From assembly GCA_030549775.1 (NCBI GenBank), contig CM060175.1, forward strand, positions 14,891,955 to 14,955,954: 64,000 nucleotides of DNA, read 5' to 3'. The DNA comes from Tamarix chinensis. Taxonomy: Eukaryota; Streptophyta; Magnoliopsida; Caryophyllales; Tamaricaceae. Within the stretch, counting starts at the first letter, position 1, and the number at the start of each line of letters is the position of its first letter. This document shows positions 1 through 12,239 of the stretch, piece by piece. The position numbers and the translations under genes are program-made. Below the pieces are notes generated by a model that worked only from the letters and a program-made list of their open reading frames with translations, did no database searches and was not told the origin of the DNA.

Positions 1-1632
1 TTACCTTCCACCCTACTCACCATGAATCCAAAAGCCCCCATGCATGTGGGTCAAGGCCCACTTTCCCATTTCTCCACCTAGACTCACCATCGCCTACTAG
101 GATTTCCCCTTAGAAACCCTAAACTAGCCTATGTGGCCCTAGCTTCACTTTTCCTCACCTAGCCCATACTCCCCTTTGAATCTAATACCATCACTCCACA
201 CACCCCACTCCAAGAATCACAACCCTATTCTCCAATTTCCACATAGTCTAAGAAACCCTAGTTGGCCACATTGAAACCCTAGTACTCCTCTTTTCTTTTA
301 CAACATCCCTTTGCGCGCACACACTCTACCCTCTTTACCGCTTGACTCACCCTCTGCATAAAAAACCATCCTAATCTCAACCCTAACTCCAACCAATCAC
401 CATCAACCCTTTCACACACTCCCCTACTTAAGGTTTTTCTCTAAGAACCCTAGTTAAGACCCCATGCATACTTTTACCAACCTACATACTATTATTCACC
501 CAAGGACTCTAATTACCCAAAGTACTCTTCCCTCACCATGCTTGAACCTTAAACCAACTTTTCCCATGCAAACTTTACTCCCATGCAAAGACTAACCACC
601 CCATACAAGCCTTACACTTCCCATGCAAGATTTACTCCAACCCTTCATTTTATTATTATTCTCTCTTTATTTTGTTACCTATAGGTTATAAGGTACTTAG
701 GCTTTTCCCACTTCTTCCTATTCACCCCACTCTCTTTATTACTTTTAGATCCTCCCAACCTCACCATACCAAGGCCTCCTAGCATGCATGTCATATTATA
801 ACAACTATACATAATAGTATGACATAAATAACAAGCCATATCACCCATATCACATATGCCATACATCATACATACTTACCTTAGCTCTATGCAAAGCAGG
901 CCAGTGTAGGCCTTCGATGGGTGCAGGTTTGCAGGGGGCAGGCTTAGGTTTTTGGGCAGGTTTATAGGGGTTAGGTGAGGGTGTTGGGGTTGCAGAGGGG
1001 CAGAGACCAGTGCAAGGAAGTGCTAGTTGCATGTTTTGCAAGTTAAGATGAGGGGAGAGAGAGAACCATGGTTGCAAAGCACCTATGCTCGCTCGCAGAT
1101 CGGGAGGAGGTTAAAGATGAGGGCAAGGGGAAGAAGGAAAAAAGGAAAGGGAGAAAAATGGAAAGATATGGGCAGGTGGCTTGGCTCGTGTGAGGGAAAA
1201 AAGAGAAAAAAATGGGGGTTGGGTCACACGAGGAAGGAAGGAGAGGAGGGGGAGAAGATTGGGTCGTGCTAGATAGGGCCTAGGCCGGCGAGGGAGAAAG
1301 AAAAGGAGAGAAAAATAGAAAAAGGAAAAAAGAAAAAATAAGGGTGTTGGGGGTGTTTGGGATTTTTTTTAAAATTTTGGGAATAATAAAAATAAATAAT
1401 TAATTTTTTTGTCAATTTAGAAATTTTGGTTATAATTTTCTTAAAATTTATTTTAATTTAATAAATTATTCTAACCTCCACTAATTTGATTCGTACATTA
1501 TTTCCCTCCTTTTGGCTGTAATTAATTTTATTATAATATCATTATTTTATTAAAAATGTATATTTAATTAAATCTCACCCATTAATTCTTATTTTATTTT
1601 TAATTTCTAAATTAGGGTTTTGGGATATTATA
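1..1632 (-). mobile_element. Partial family A giant LTR (5' half), nested in another copy
   Basis: Read on the minus strand this stretch follows the order of the family A LTRs: minisatellite-like GCATG/CCCTAA-rich segment (1-650), GC-rich purine tract (1030-1350), AT-rich outer end. Bases 1-140 are the reverse complement of 1640-1755 (shared block around 'gggccttgaccca') and also resemble 32440-32600 in copy A2. The expected LTR edge GGGGCATTTCA appears decayed to GGGATATTATA near 1632. A weak TATA-like CTATAAACC lies at about 961-969 (minus). The (ATT)n block of the other copies is missing. The rest lies left of the window. Placement is inference from module order; the boundary is approximate. 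Confidence 0.55.
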
Positions 1633-2929
1633 TTGGCCAAATGAGGGTTTATAAGGGAAAACCCTAGTAAGTGATGGTGGAGAAATAGAAAGTGGGCCTT
1701 GACCCATATGCATGGGGGCTTTGGATGCATGATGAGTAGGGTGGAAGGTGAAAAAGAGGTCTTGGTGCCTTAGGGAGTGTAGAGGTCCCAAGTTATAGGA
1801 TAGGAATTACTCAAGGAGTCTAGGGTGGAAGAGTGAGAATGAGAAGTCCTTTCAGGCATACATGTCTGGTAGGGAATTACTTATTGAATAAGGCATGAAT
1901 AAAATAATAAACATTAAAAGTGGAAGACTGTTGAGCTAGACCCAGACCAATCCACAAGAAAAAATAGTGGTCAAGCACATTCTATCCTAGAAACTAATCC
2001 ATGGGTAAATAATAGTGCCCAGGTGCGTTCTGCCTTAGAATGTTTTCCAATCCATATCCTATAATAGTAGGGGATCCCAAGCTTAGTAAACCAAACCTTA
2101 AATGATAACAAGTTATGAGAAAAATACTAATCATTTATAGTGGAATACCATGTGAGTCGGGCCCAGACTAATCTACCGACAAGAACAACGACCAGGAGCA
2201 TTTTGCCCTGAAGACCAATCTATAGGCAAATAATAGTATCCAAGAGCATCCTGCCTTGAAGTGTATTTTGATCCACCAACTATAATGGCAGGGTTCCCAT
2301 ACTCTTATGGATATAATTCGTGAGATGTGTAAAGATGATATTAATGGCCTAAATTCTAATAATGGTGATTAATCGGAATGAATTAACGCATGAATTATCT
2401 TCCTTTTTATATTATACTCTATATTAGCCATATGGTTACCTTACTCGATACGTAGCATACTGATCACCCCTTTCATAGATGCTGCTCATTCCAACATGCA
2501 GTGGCCCTTCCTGAGTCTATACAAGTAAAAGATGATGCTTTTGATGACTTCGATGCTTATGATACCTTGGGCAGGACTGAGTGATGACCTATTGTACCTA
2601 TTGTGGGGTTCAAGAGGTGTTCTCCAGACTTATCCTTATCCATTTTACTATCATTTTTATTTCCCCTATAGTGGGTGCGTTTGTATATAAATTCCTTTTT
2701 GTATTAACTCTAATGTTTATATACTCTGGTTTTAGTCATGAAATGTTGAACTTTTATGGTTTTATTTGATTATTCAAGTTACTAATTTTAGTCCATTAGC
2801 CTTGTGGTTAGTATGAGATTGGCTAGAGGTCAATCTTATACTGATTACGACTGTAGCATCCCCATTTTTAGTGTATGATTTTTTGTAACAAATAAAAAAA
2901 TTTCAACTATAAATTTTGGAGGTGTTACA
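1633..2929 (+). mobile_element. Family A LTR, 3' part (copy A0)
   Basis: This is the 3' end of a plus-strand family A LTR. It holds degenerate CCGATCCACCGGC-type tandem modules (1930-2290), the conserved block 'gttaccttactc...acgtag' (2434-2500), a 'gtagcatcccc' element at about 2852 and the terminal GGTGTTACA ending at 2929, where those last two form a hairpin. The LTR ends abruptly inside OTU-coding sequence at 2930, so it inserted into the MULE relic. Its 5' part and matching target duplication (expected CAAAC) should lie left of the window. Confidence 0.75.
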
Positions 2930-3190
2930 CAAACAAATACGACATTGTACGTTATTGCAAAAAGGAAGCTAAAGTCAGGCCGATACCACCATTTCTCCAT
3001 CGAAGCCAATCCCTTCCAACGTACCAAGCGTTGCATATTTCCAATAATAGGATCCATAAAGGCAAGAGTATATAACTCTTGATGCGTCACCAATTCCCTA
3101 TGCATTACGGCTCTAATATTTAACCATTCTGATTCTTTGACTAAGAGATGTTGTACAACCACTCTAAACCCACAGTTTTTATCGCCCAAA
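2930..3190 (-). pseudogene. OTU-like cysteine protease domain fragment of a MULE/FAR1-type protein
   Basis: The minus-strand reading contains GDKNCGFRVV, followed by WLNIRAVMHRELVTHQELY and a later KWWYRPDFSFLFAITYNVV segment. This is the layout of the plant OTU-like domain (DGNCGFR motif, 'vR..m..El..h', 'W...pd.g.lia..Yn'). Such domains occur at the C-terminus of some MULE or FAR1-related proteins. The canonical Gly of DGNC is Lys here, while the catalytic-position Cys is retained. The reading runs straight into the 3' terminus of the LTR ending at 2929, so the C-terminal part is cut off. It belongs with the transposase relic immediately upstream on the same strand. Broken; function not expected. 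Confidence 0.7.
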
Positions 3191-4870
3191 ACATCATACT
3201 AAGATTCCACCCACAGGAACATAACTAGTTCAATATCAAAAGACCATGGGAAATCATGGATGAGTCTACAAGTCCTCCTAGTACTATGCCTTCCACTACT
3301 ACTTCTTCCTCTATCCGATCACCAGGAAAAGAGTGACCTCTACTAGGAGATGCATGTTCTGATCGACCAAGGGATGAGTAACCTCTACCACATCCTCTAC
3401 CCGATCGACCTCACCCCATAGGTGATTCCGAATAAGTACGCTCTATTTACTCCCATTTTGACAATTCCCTCCGTGTGCTTTGTCCTTTGCTTTTTTGAAC
3501 ATTCGGTTCTACCATACTTATGTGGGTGGATCAAGAATCTCATCAATATGATTAGAATAATACCGTAGATGTGTTGGCGATTGGTCAAGCATCATTTGCA
3601 CTTTAGACATAATGTTAGATGCAAATAGACGTATAGTTTGATTAACAATTGAATCATCAACTGCAAACCTTTCTTCTTGTGATATAACAAAAGTGAAAGC
3701 ATTCTAGAATTTATGCACTACCTATATAGGAATAAGTTGATGATCTTATTTGTAATGAAATATCTCGTGTGCACATGGTAGACCATGTGTTAACCTCAAG
3801 TTACACCCACATCCTAAGGATTTGGGATCAACTATATTGGACCTCTTACTCTCCTCTTTAATCAAGTCAAATGCTTTACAATATACAACAGATGTAAGCT
3901 CCTTGAACAATATGTCATTTATAGAGTAATATAGAATAATTATCCATGATTGCTCTAGATATTTTTTCACCTCATTAATTTGAAGTATTATCAATATATC
4001 AATCTTCGAGCATAATGTGTCAAAAATCATTTGTAATGATGCTATATATTTCTACAACTTGTCATGTTCACTTTCCATCCTATAATATTAATTTAAAAAA
4101 ATAAGTGATGGTCAAGTGTTACACACCTAATAAGTTAATAAACAATGAATATTTACAGCAAATATGATATACCTGTTGGTCGTATGAGTGCCAAAGTTAA
4201 TGATTTTTCCAACCTATACTGAAACAAACATCTCCTTATATCGATTCAACAAGCTCTCATACACATATTGTAAAAGATGTGGAAAATTTCCCTATTTATC
4301 ACCCATTAGTAGAAGCTCATTCTCATATATCTCAATTATAGCGACTTATATAATCTTCCTCCAATATCCTAGGAAACTTTCTCCCGCTACTATACTTCTC
4401 AATTTTTTTATAGCATGTGACATAGCATTCTTACTAATGTGCGATCAGCATAAGAAGGGTGCTGCATTAGGAAAGACTTTTGGCACAATTTGTGTCAGTC
4501 CCAATTCCCTATCAGTGATCACCACATTTGGTTCCCTATCAGTTCCATCAATCTCTTTACCTTATCAAGCACCCATTTGTAGTTATCTTTCTTTTCCTTT
4601 GTCATAAATACCAAGGCAATGGTAAAATTCTTACCACTAAACACACAACCAATGACCTCTAAGAAAGGAATGTTGTAATTATTGTTTTTTTATATGCGAT
4701 CCAAACAAATGGCATATGAAAATGCATGCAACAAAGTAATAGAATATGTGTGCACAAATACAATATCACTAACCACATTAGAGTCGAGCAACCGACGATG
4801 CCATAAACGATATTCATTTGTTTCCCATTACAAACTGTTTCTAACAGGTGAATTATCTATTTAAACTAAT
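3191..4870 (-). pseudogene. Mutator-like (MULE) transposase relic with SWIM zinc finger
   Basis: Two transposase landmarks are readable on the minus strand. Around 4740-4430 there is a MURA-type core: 'NIPFLEVIGCVFSGKNFTIA', 'VFMTKEKKDNYKWVLDKVK' and, after frame shifts, a TDRE-like segment leading to a VFPNAAPFL-type stretch, as in the DDE domain of MULE transposases. Around 3860-3750 there is a SWIM finger: 'CGCNLRLTHGLPCAHEI' (CxCx(n)CxH). The linker at 3740-3200 has a low-complexity tail expected between SWIM and OTU. Several stops and frameshifts interrupt the frame. Order on the minus strand is transposase, SWIM, linker, OTU, as in OTU-bearing MULEs. TIRs were not found. Confidence 0.75.
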
Positions 4871-5193
4871 TTATGATAGGTGATTTTCCCGTCATAGAAA
4901 TTGTTTGGTGGGTGTTTTTCCCTTTATGTGCGAAATCTGACATGTAATTTACCCATCAAAAGCAAAAATTTTGAATTTTTTTGACTTACCATTATTTCAT
5001 CAAGTTCATTTTTTTCTAAAAAATTTGTCTAAATCATAATATTTATCCGCACTCATTTTATTCAATGTTGTCAATATTAATTTTTGTGTAATTATTTGAG
5101 TAGGAAAAAAAGGGTGAGAGAATTTAGTTTTATATTTTGATTAAGTGCACAAATAAAAGGGTAAAATAGTAAAAAAAACATCAATCTCTTTTG
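4871..5193. other. AT-rich interval without recognised gene
   Basis: AT-rich sequence between the MULE relic and the tandem array. It may include the 5' non-coding part of the MULE, but I see no TIR or conserved coding frame. Confidence 0.4.
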
Positions 5194-5640
5194 AGGGGTT
5201 TCAACTTAGAAATTATGGTGTATATCTAACATCACCCTTATAAAAATGACATTATATTTTATTCAAACACTCAAATATTATAATTTTCTAAAAGACTTGC
5301 ATTAGTTTCTCGCACCCACTAAAGGTAGTTTATACCATCTACTATGGATAATTTTCTGACTTGAAACATAAATACCTAATATTTATAAAAATATCACCAT
5401 TTTTTTAACGATCAAATACTATAGTTTATTGAGAGATTTATAGTAGTTTCTTCCACCTACTAAGAATACTTTCCACGACCTACAGTAGGTAGTTTCCAAA
5501 AATAAAACATAAATACATCATATTTATAAAAATGTCACTGCCTTTTTTTAATACTTAAATAATATAGTTTTATGAAAGACTTACAATCATTTACCTACTA
5601 TGAGTAGTTTCCACTACCTATTGTAGGTAGTTTTTTCATT
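5194..5640. repeat. ~142-bp tandem repeat array 1 (about 3 units)
   Basis: Units recur with landmarks 'gacttgcattag' (5294), 'gatttatagtag' (5435) and 'gacttacaatc' (5578), spacing 141-143 bp. Each unit carries 'cacctactatgggtagttt'-like words, an 'aaacataaatac' segment, 'tatttataaaaatatcac' and 'caaatactatagttt'. The same unit occurs at 23879-24240 and 33850-33930. Nature unknown. Confidence 0.75.
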
Positions 5641-5683
5641 TTTTAACTAAGAGCACTAGTAGAGAGTTCTCATTAGATACATA

Positions 5684-5705
5684 CATGTATGTATGTATGT
5701 ATGTA
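5684..5705. repeat. (ATGT)n microsatellite
   Basis: Short run of about five perfect ATGT units, preceded by 'atacatac'. Confidence 0.9.
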
Positions 5706-7249
5706 TTAAAGCTAGGATTCCATAATAATACTAGAGATAGATTAATGGATATGTTAGTAGAAAAATATATAATGCTCATCTTTTAAATAGGATATTTATA
5801 ATACTCTCTAGCGGATGTTCATAATTAAATATTTGCATCACTCTCTTTAGCTATTAAGTATACATAAAAGGGTAGAAGAACTTAAAAAATATATCATCAT
5901 ATATAGAAGTGTCTCCTTCACCAATATTTAATAATCTTCATAAAGAATACACATTTTAGATATTTTCTCATTAAAAATCTTTCTAGGAAAACTCTATTGG
6001 AAGAAAATATGGCTAAGAAAAAAAATATATAGTTCTCTACCTCTCAATTTAGTATGTTTCATTCATATGTTGTATTACATACTATTATTTTTTAGATGCA
6101 TGAGTATAAATTTCTCATATTCTATTTTGAAAATATGCTAGTAAAAATCTCATTGAAAAAAAACAAACCTTTGTATAAAGACTTGTGTTGCCATATTATT
6201 AACTTTTAGATCATTTCCTTACAAATGTGTACTACTAGTCAATTGGTATGACACGTTCAAATGTTGGATGTCTTTTCTATATAAATGGCATCCATTAATT
6301 TAATACAATTAGCTTTCATGTGTCTATTACAACTCATTCAATCATTTATCCAATACCATTTCATAGTAAATTAAGATTAATTCTCACTTTTATCTATCAT
6401 TAGTTACAACTATTTAAATACATATATTACTAATATCTATCTTATACCACCTTACATTGATTTAAGAATAATTCATCGATATTTCATTCACAAGCGAAAT
6501 TGATTCTCAAATTCTATCCATATAGACATGTTGACTCCTTGTAGAAAGTTTTTTTTTTATCCTTTTAAGGATTATAAATCCTCCTTTTAAAGTATAGCTC
6601 TTTGGATCAAATTATATGCTTCTGGCATATTTGTACCATACTTGACATTCACTATAATACTACACTTTTATAAAATGTTATTATTATCATAATTATGAAA
6701 AATATTTTAAATCAAATATTTTTACATCCCTTTATCCCATGAGATATTTTTAAAATATTTCATTTTACTCTCTTAACTCTTCTAGCGGTTTTAGGTCCCA
6801 TAAAACTTTAAGATACTTTTGATAGTCAAACTTCTTCTAAATCACTCTAATTTAATCATATTTTGATTCATTAGCTTTTAATAAGTCTCCTAGAAATTTT
6901 TAAAATTTTAAATGGAGACTTTGATAAATAAAAAAAAATCCTCATCTTTTTTTTTGGCATTTTAAGCCCCAAAACGAGCATTTTAAACAACAAAGATTTA
7001 TAAAACTTTGGGGATAGTTATATTTTGGAATATTTGAGCTAAATATGAAATAAAAATTGGTTGTAATCATTTTTGAAATTTTTAGATAAAATTATGTCAT
7101 TTTATGCATAATTAGCATCTAAAATTCAATTTTATCTAAACAAAACATATACTAAACATCTAAAATTCATTATTATATTCTTAAAAATATATAAATAAAA
7201 TAAGGAAATCATATTTGACCCATATTAATTATTAAAACTCAAGACCCCT
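5706..7249. other. AT-rich intergenic DNA, nothing recognised
   Basis: No coding frame, repeat edge or RNA gene could be supported. Composition is strongly AT-rich with homopolymer runs. Confidence 0.5.
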
Positions 7250-9045
7250 TGTAATACCCCATCTCTTTGTAAGGTTTATTGAATGGAAAGTTATGGTATT
7301 TATTAAAAGTTGATAATGTTTGATTTCAATTTGGAAAAATAATTAAGTTTGAGGAAATTTTAGATTTGAATAAGGCTTGTAAGTTGAATAAAATGAGCTT
7401 TTAGGTAGACTGATCGATTAGTTCATCGTTTTAGCTAAATGGTTTTGTTCGACCCGAGTAGATTGATGGGTTCGGAGAACCGATTAACTGGTCCTTAGAA
7501 CAGTCGAATAATAGGCCACACTAATTGACTGGTCGACCGGGATGAGTATATTTTTAAATCTCAATTTTCTAGGAAAATTTATTATACTAAAATAGAACCT
7601 TGATAATCCCAATCCAAGTTGTTATATAGAGATTATTAACCCTTCTTATCATATATTTAGCTCTAGTTGCCGACTCAAACTAATTTGAGGGTTCGATTTG
7701 AACAATTAAGGGAGAAGATGACCTCATTCTTGTCTTCTTTCACCTCTCTCCTATACACACTTTTGGAATCATTACTTCAATTCCCAAACTATCTCTACCC
7801 AGCTTGGAGATTCCTTCTCCCACTGATCTTCTATTACCCTTATTATATTTGATATTTTCTAGGCAAATTTAACCTGCATTCTCTAAAAAATTATCATTTT
7901 AGCTCTAGAAGGAAAATCAACCTAGCTTTGACATAATCTTCCCATTCGGCTCAAATTCAAATAGTAAAAGTAGGGATTTTCATATATTGTATAACCCCAC
8001 TCCTTAAACTAATTTGTTGGCCATAAATAACCCTAATCACCCCTTCTACTCAATTTTCTTTCAATCTTCGACACATCCCATCTCTCTAGTACCTATGTTC
8101 TTCTCTCCCCACTTTGAGCTTAATTTTAATTTCTTCCATTCTTCTAATTATTTCTCTAGCCCCTTCTTGTTTATCTTAGATCAAGAAAGGGTTAGGGTTA
8201 GGAGGAAGTTGAGTCGCTCTCAGCATAATTATCCTCTATTTCCCCCTTAGGTTTGGTAAACTTGTTTCCTAATAATTTGAATTCTGATTTCCAAAAATCA
8301 TTAATTGATTTTTGAAGATTTATCTTTCTCTTTTATAGGTTTGGAAGTTTAAAATCTTCAAGTTAAGTTTTTCCATTTGTGGAAAAAATTTACCTACATC
8401 AAGTAAGTCATTCTTACTTATGAAATGTGGCCAAAATAAGCATGTGATATGGCATATCCTATAAGGTGTTAATTTTATAGGTTTGCATGAGAATGTGGAT
8501 TTAGATTGATGCATGATGAAATGCTTGTAAATTTTGAGAAAAATGCATGATTTGTAAGGAAATAGGATCAATTTACTTGAATGTGTAGTATGTTTTAGTT
8601 TATAAGCAGGTAAGATGTCAACAGGATGCTATGATATGTTTTGGATTGGATTTGGTGGGATTTTAGAGTGTGATTTTCATGAAAAATGTATATGCTTTGT
8701 TGTTTTGGGGCAAATGGATCAATTAGTTAGGTCAAACCAATCAACTGATTCTTAAATAATCGGCTAGTTGACCCAAACCCATTGGTCGACGAGTTTATGG
8801 TGACCTTGGCTACTATCTACTTAAACCCATCAATTAGTTTAGCAGAACTAATTAATTAGTCTTAGAGTAGTCAACTAGTTTGGCACAATCGATCGATCGA
8901 TTCAAGAAAAACCAGGGTTTGGCTGAGCCAAACCAATCAACTAGTTGGTAAAATTGATCAACCAATAAGACCAGATTATGTGATTTTGATCTTTGACCTG
9001 GACATGCTTTATGACTATGCCTAATGCTACTATACAATTATTTAA
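7250..9045 (+). mobile_element. Family C LTR, 5' part
   Basis: It begins TGTAATACCCC at 7250, matching the TG start expected of an LTR. A segment at 8012-8040 (ttgttggccataaataaccc) is nearly identical to 52387-52415, and the 'cctacatcaagtaagt' segment near 8390 matches 52765. Between about 7400-7540 and 8700-8980 there are scattered GATCGA/TCGACC-type words resembling degenerate short tandem repeats. The dyad block and terminal hairpin present at 54030-54528 are missing, so the 3' part is lost or interrupted by the gypsy relic that follows. The right boundary is approximate. Confidence 0.55.
8022..8029 (+). promoter_or_regulatory. TATA-like box of family C LTR (CATAAATA)
   Basis: It sits about 770 bp from the LTR start and is embedded in a block conserved with 52387-52415, where the sequence is a perfect TATAAATA. 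Confidence 0.5.
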
Positions 9046-9059
9046 TGAGTGAAATACAC

Positions 9060-9640
9060 CTTTTTGACATGGATTAACAACCTAATAGATGGATTAAATA
9101 GATCGTAATTCATGACATACTCAATGGGTGTTTGTGAAGGCCTTAATGGATCAAAAGATCTTTATACCTCTCTTATGCGCCTTATAATGATTCCCCTTCC
9201 TTCTGAGTGAAGGTCGTTATTTAGTTCCTTAATTGAGTAATCTTTCTTGGAGGGAAATAATTATCAAGAAATGCTTGTGGGAGTTAGTCTTATATAGTGA
9301 TGGAGCCCAATAGAAGTAATTTCAAGCAAGCCCTTACCTTATCCTATAGTGAGAAGGGAAACAACCTTAGTTTGATAGCATCATCTAATATCCCATTCAT
9401 CTTCAAAATATCATAGTATTCTAGGAAGATTGAGATTGATAGGTTAGGATCTTCCGATGGAATATCACCGATAATGTTATGTTGGATCATGGAAAGGAAG
9501 AAAGGATTGAGCGTGCAGTTGTTTGTAATAAAATTGGGTTTGGTGATACTTGATTATGCACCATGTGAAGTTGGTAATGCAAACTCCTTCAAGGACTGAT
9601 CTTGGTTACCTTAGTTTTCCTAACTTGCCATAGTGGTCGT
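9060..9640 (-). pseudogene. Ty3/gypsy gag relic
   Basis: The minus-strand reading gives 'LSMIQHNIIGDIPSEDPNLS', 'FLEYYDILKMNGILDDAIKL' and 'RLFPFSL', then after stops 'NYFPPRKI', 'FTQKEGESL' and 'RYKDLL'. This is the retrotransposon gag layout of plant gypsy elements of the Athila/Tat type ('GGlPSEDPnlH', 'LRLFPFSLrdkA', 'FFPpaKt', 'FtQ.edEsLyeaWeRfk'). Many in-frame stops mark it as dead. Upstream on the same strand, near 9600-9560, an 'ALPTSHG' segment corresponds to the usual region before the gag core. A primer-binding-site-like stretch follows at 9871-9896. Confidence 0.8.
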
Positions 9641-9870
9641 ACTATTTAATTTTTCCTTTGTTTCTCATATCCATTTTCTGATATCCTATATGCTCATTTC
9701 AATCTTAAGATTACACTCAATTGGTTTTAATTGCTTCTCCAAGCCTTAGGGATCAAGGCATGCAACAGTTCCTACACAAGAAAGCAAAGGAAAATGTAAA
9801 ATGTAAAAATAGAAATAAATAAAAAAGTCTATTCTAGTCAAATAATAAAATGATTCAGTATTAACAATAT

Positions 9871-9896
9871 CAAAGTCCCCAAAAATGATGCTAACA
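9871..9896 (-). other. Degenerate primer-binding site of the gypsy relic
   Basis: On the minus strand 'gttagcatcatttttgggga' followed by 'ctttg' resembles the 'ttggcgccgttgccggggac' site common upstream of plant Athila/Tat gag. It lies about 230 bp upstream of the gag reading, as expected. Confidence 0.5.
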
Positions 9897-10541
9897 ACGT
9901 GGTCACTTAAATTTACAAGTGTACAAATGCTGTAGTGGCAAAATAAGATTGTATTCTCAGGGACTTCGGTGTCAACTACTAATTTCCATTATTTTTAACT
10001 ATATAAACATTTTAATTAAAATGGGATGGATGATAAAGATAGAGAAATAAAATGGAAAACATGATGGAGACTAATAATTACAAATTCAATCAATTAAAAA
10101 CAAGCCTAATGCCCATCCTCACCGATCTGCACAACATCTTATGCTCATGGGATTGAGAAAGTGAACAAAAATGGGTACTTCAATACTTGTGTATTGAGTA
10201 ACTCAATTTACCATATCATGGAGGTTCATGATGCATGTAAGTTCACGATAATCACACAAGGATCATGCACATAACATACTCATGGATTTTCATACTAAGG
10301 TTACACTATACTCATGTACTATTTATAACATGGAACATTTTTACAAGCACATGGATGCTAATGGCAACATGCTTGACGATAAGTATGAAACCATGGTTGA
10401 TCATCACAACAATTATAGATCATGGGCACCATCATCATGAACTTGGTCAATTGTATAAAAAATGTTACCTACGCGTGGAAGGACATAAGACTACTCAAGG
10501 CGTTCCTATGATTTATTCCAATTATTATCTTGATGCTATAG
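9897..10541 (-). mobile_element. Probable LTR remnant of the gypsy relic, split by A1
   Basis: By position this sequence, upstream of the primer-binding site on the minus strand, should be LTR of the same gypsy relic. The solo LTR A1 inserted at 10541/10542, and the rest probably continues from 15602. No second LTR is available for comparison, so this is positional inference. Confidence 0.35.
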
Positions 10542-11555
10542 TGAAATGCCTTAAAAATTCTAATTTTATTATTTATTATTAAATAATATTTTATTTTGAA
10601 AATTAATTAAATAAGTTATGTTTATTAAAATAAAAGGGAATTAGTTAGGGCAAATTAAGAAGAAATTTACAAGTATTTTAATTTGAGAAAATTTGGTATT
10701 TTAGCTAATTAAGGATTTTATTTTGGAAATTAATTAAATAAATTATTTTATTTAGAATAAGAAGGAGAAAATAGTTTTAAATTAATATTAATTTTATAAA
10801 TAATTTAATCGAAGAAAATTAGGACGTTTTGCTAATTAAAATGGAATTTATGAAAAATCTTTTAAAAATCCTAATTTAGCCTAAAAAGGGATTTAAATAT
10901 TATTTTATTTAAATATTATTATTTTTAAATATTCTAAATATTTTAATTAATATAAATACCCAATCTAATTATTTTTCCTTTTCCCCTTTTTTCCTTTTTC
11001 TTTTTCTTTCTTCCCTTTTCTTTCTTTTTCTTTTTTTTTTCTTTTCCCTCCCCTCCCCGTTTGGGCCTACCTCTCCCAGCGGCCCAGTTCCCCCTCTTCC
11101 TCCTTTCCTTCGCGCGGCCTCTCCCTCACTATGCAGTACTTCCCTTATTTTTCCGTTGAAACTCGTCGTTTGGTTTAAGTTGCTTCCTCACCTCGCGCCC
11201 AGCCCGGTCTCCCCTTCTTTTCTTTTCCTTCTTTTTTCCCTGAACTGCCAGTTCGCCCCCATCTTCTTCTTCCTTCTTCACCAACCCCATTAACGCCGAT
11301 CTGCAACTCACCGCCACCTACGAAAAATCCACCGCTGATCTCGCCTCTTTGACCGACCTTTTCCCTCCTATTTTTTCCCTGTTGACCGTCGACCTTTTCA
11401 ACCCAATCAACTCCCCATTCCTCGCATGATCTCCCTCTCCCTTGGCCACTTGCAGACCACGACTGGGAAAGTGCGCCAGCTGTCCTCGTCGACTGGTGCC
11501 CACTCCTTCCTACCACTCCCCCACCTTCCCTTCGACCCTAACTTCCCCTTTAGTC

Positions 11556-11563
11556 TATAAATA
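11556..11563 (+). promoter_or_regulatory. TATA box of LTR A1
   Basis: TATAAATA lies 1,014 bp from the LTR start. The same element is at 909 bp in A2, 1,045 bp in A3 and 1,039 bp in A4, followed each time by a conserved 'atcaagttt(t)' segment, so it is a credible U3 promoter. Confidence 0.75.
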
Positions 11564-12239
11564 CCCTCAGATTGTGCCTTGTATCAAGTTTTGGTCACTT
11601 ACCCAGAATTCCCCAACATTGTCGCTGCCTACCCTTTAGACGCCATTTCCGCCGCATCCAGTCAACACCGCCACCCGTTCTAGCCACCCATGTACTCCCT
11701 GCACTACCTTCTAGCTAACTAAACCATCCCACCCGCTCGATTCTTCCTGAACAAGCCACCCCGACTATGCGAAGTAACCTTCCCAAATAGCCCTTTCTCC
11801 TACTACCGTCACCCTTCGAACCACCCTTAGCCACTACTTCCGCCGCTTCTGTCGCTTCCTTCACCTCCCATTCTATGCTGCAGACCGTCTTCTACCTTCC
11901 CCTACCTTTCCTTTCCTCTCCATCCCTCTCCTCCTCCCTCTCTCTCCTTTTTCTCCATTTGGCCACCACCACCGCTATCGTGCTCCGCCACCTCCATTCT
12001 GCTCCTCTCCCTCTAGGAATTCTTAAACACCCCATCTCCCACCTCCTTTTTGCCTCTACTTTTCCCAGCATTTAACTTTCCCCTCTTTCTTCTCTTTTTT
12101 CGGACACCGCCGCCACCGCCGTGGATCACCGTTGGTGCCGCCTATCCCCACCAGCCTAAGGTTGAACCCTAGACCCTCTCAGCCCTTTTTCCTATTTTTA
12201 TAACCCTTAAATTATTTTATTTCAATTATTTGCATATAA

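Noticed and set aside
3746..4030. Host FAR1/FHY3 transcription factor gene
   Set aside because: The SWIM finger could fit, but frame breaks and the adjoining OTU and transposase remnants fit a dead MULE better.
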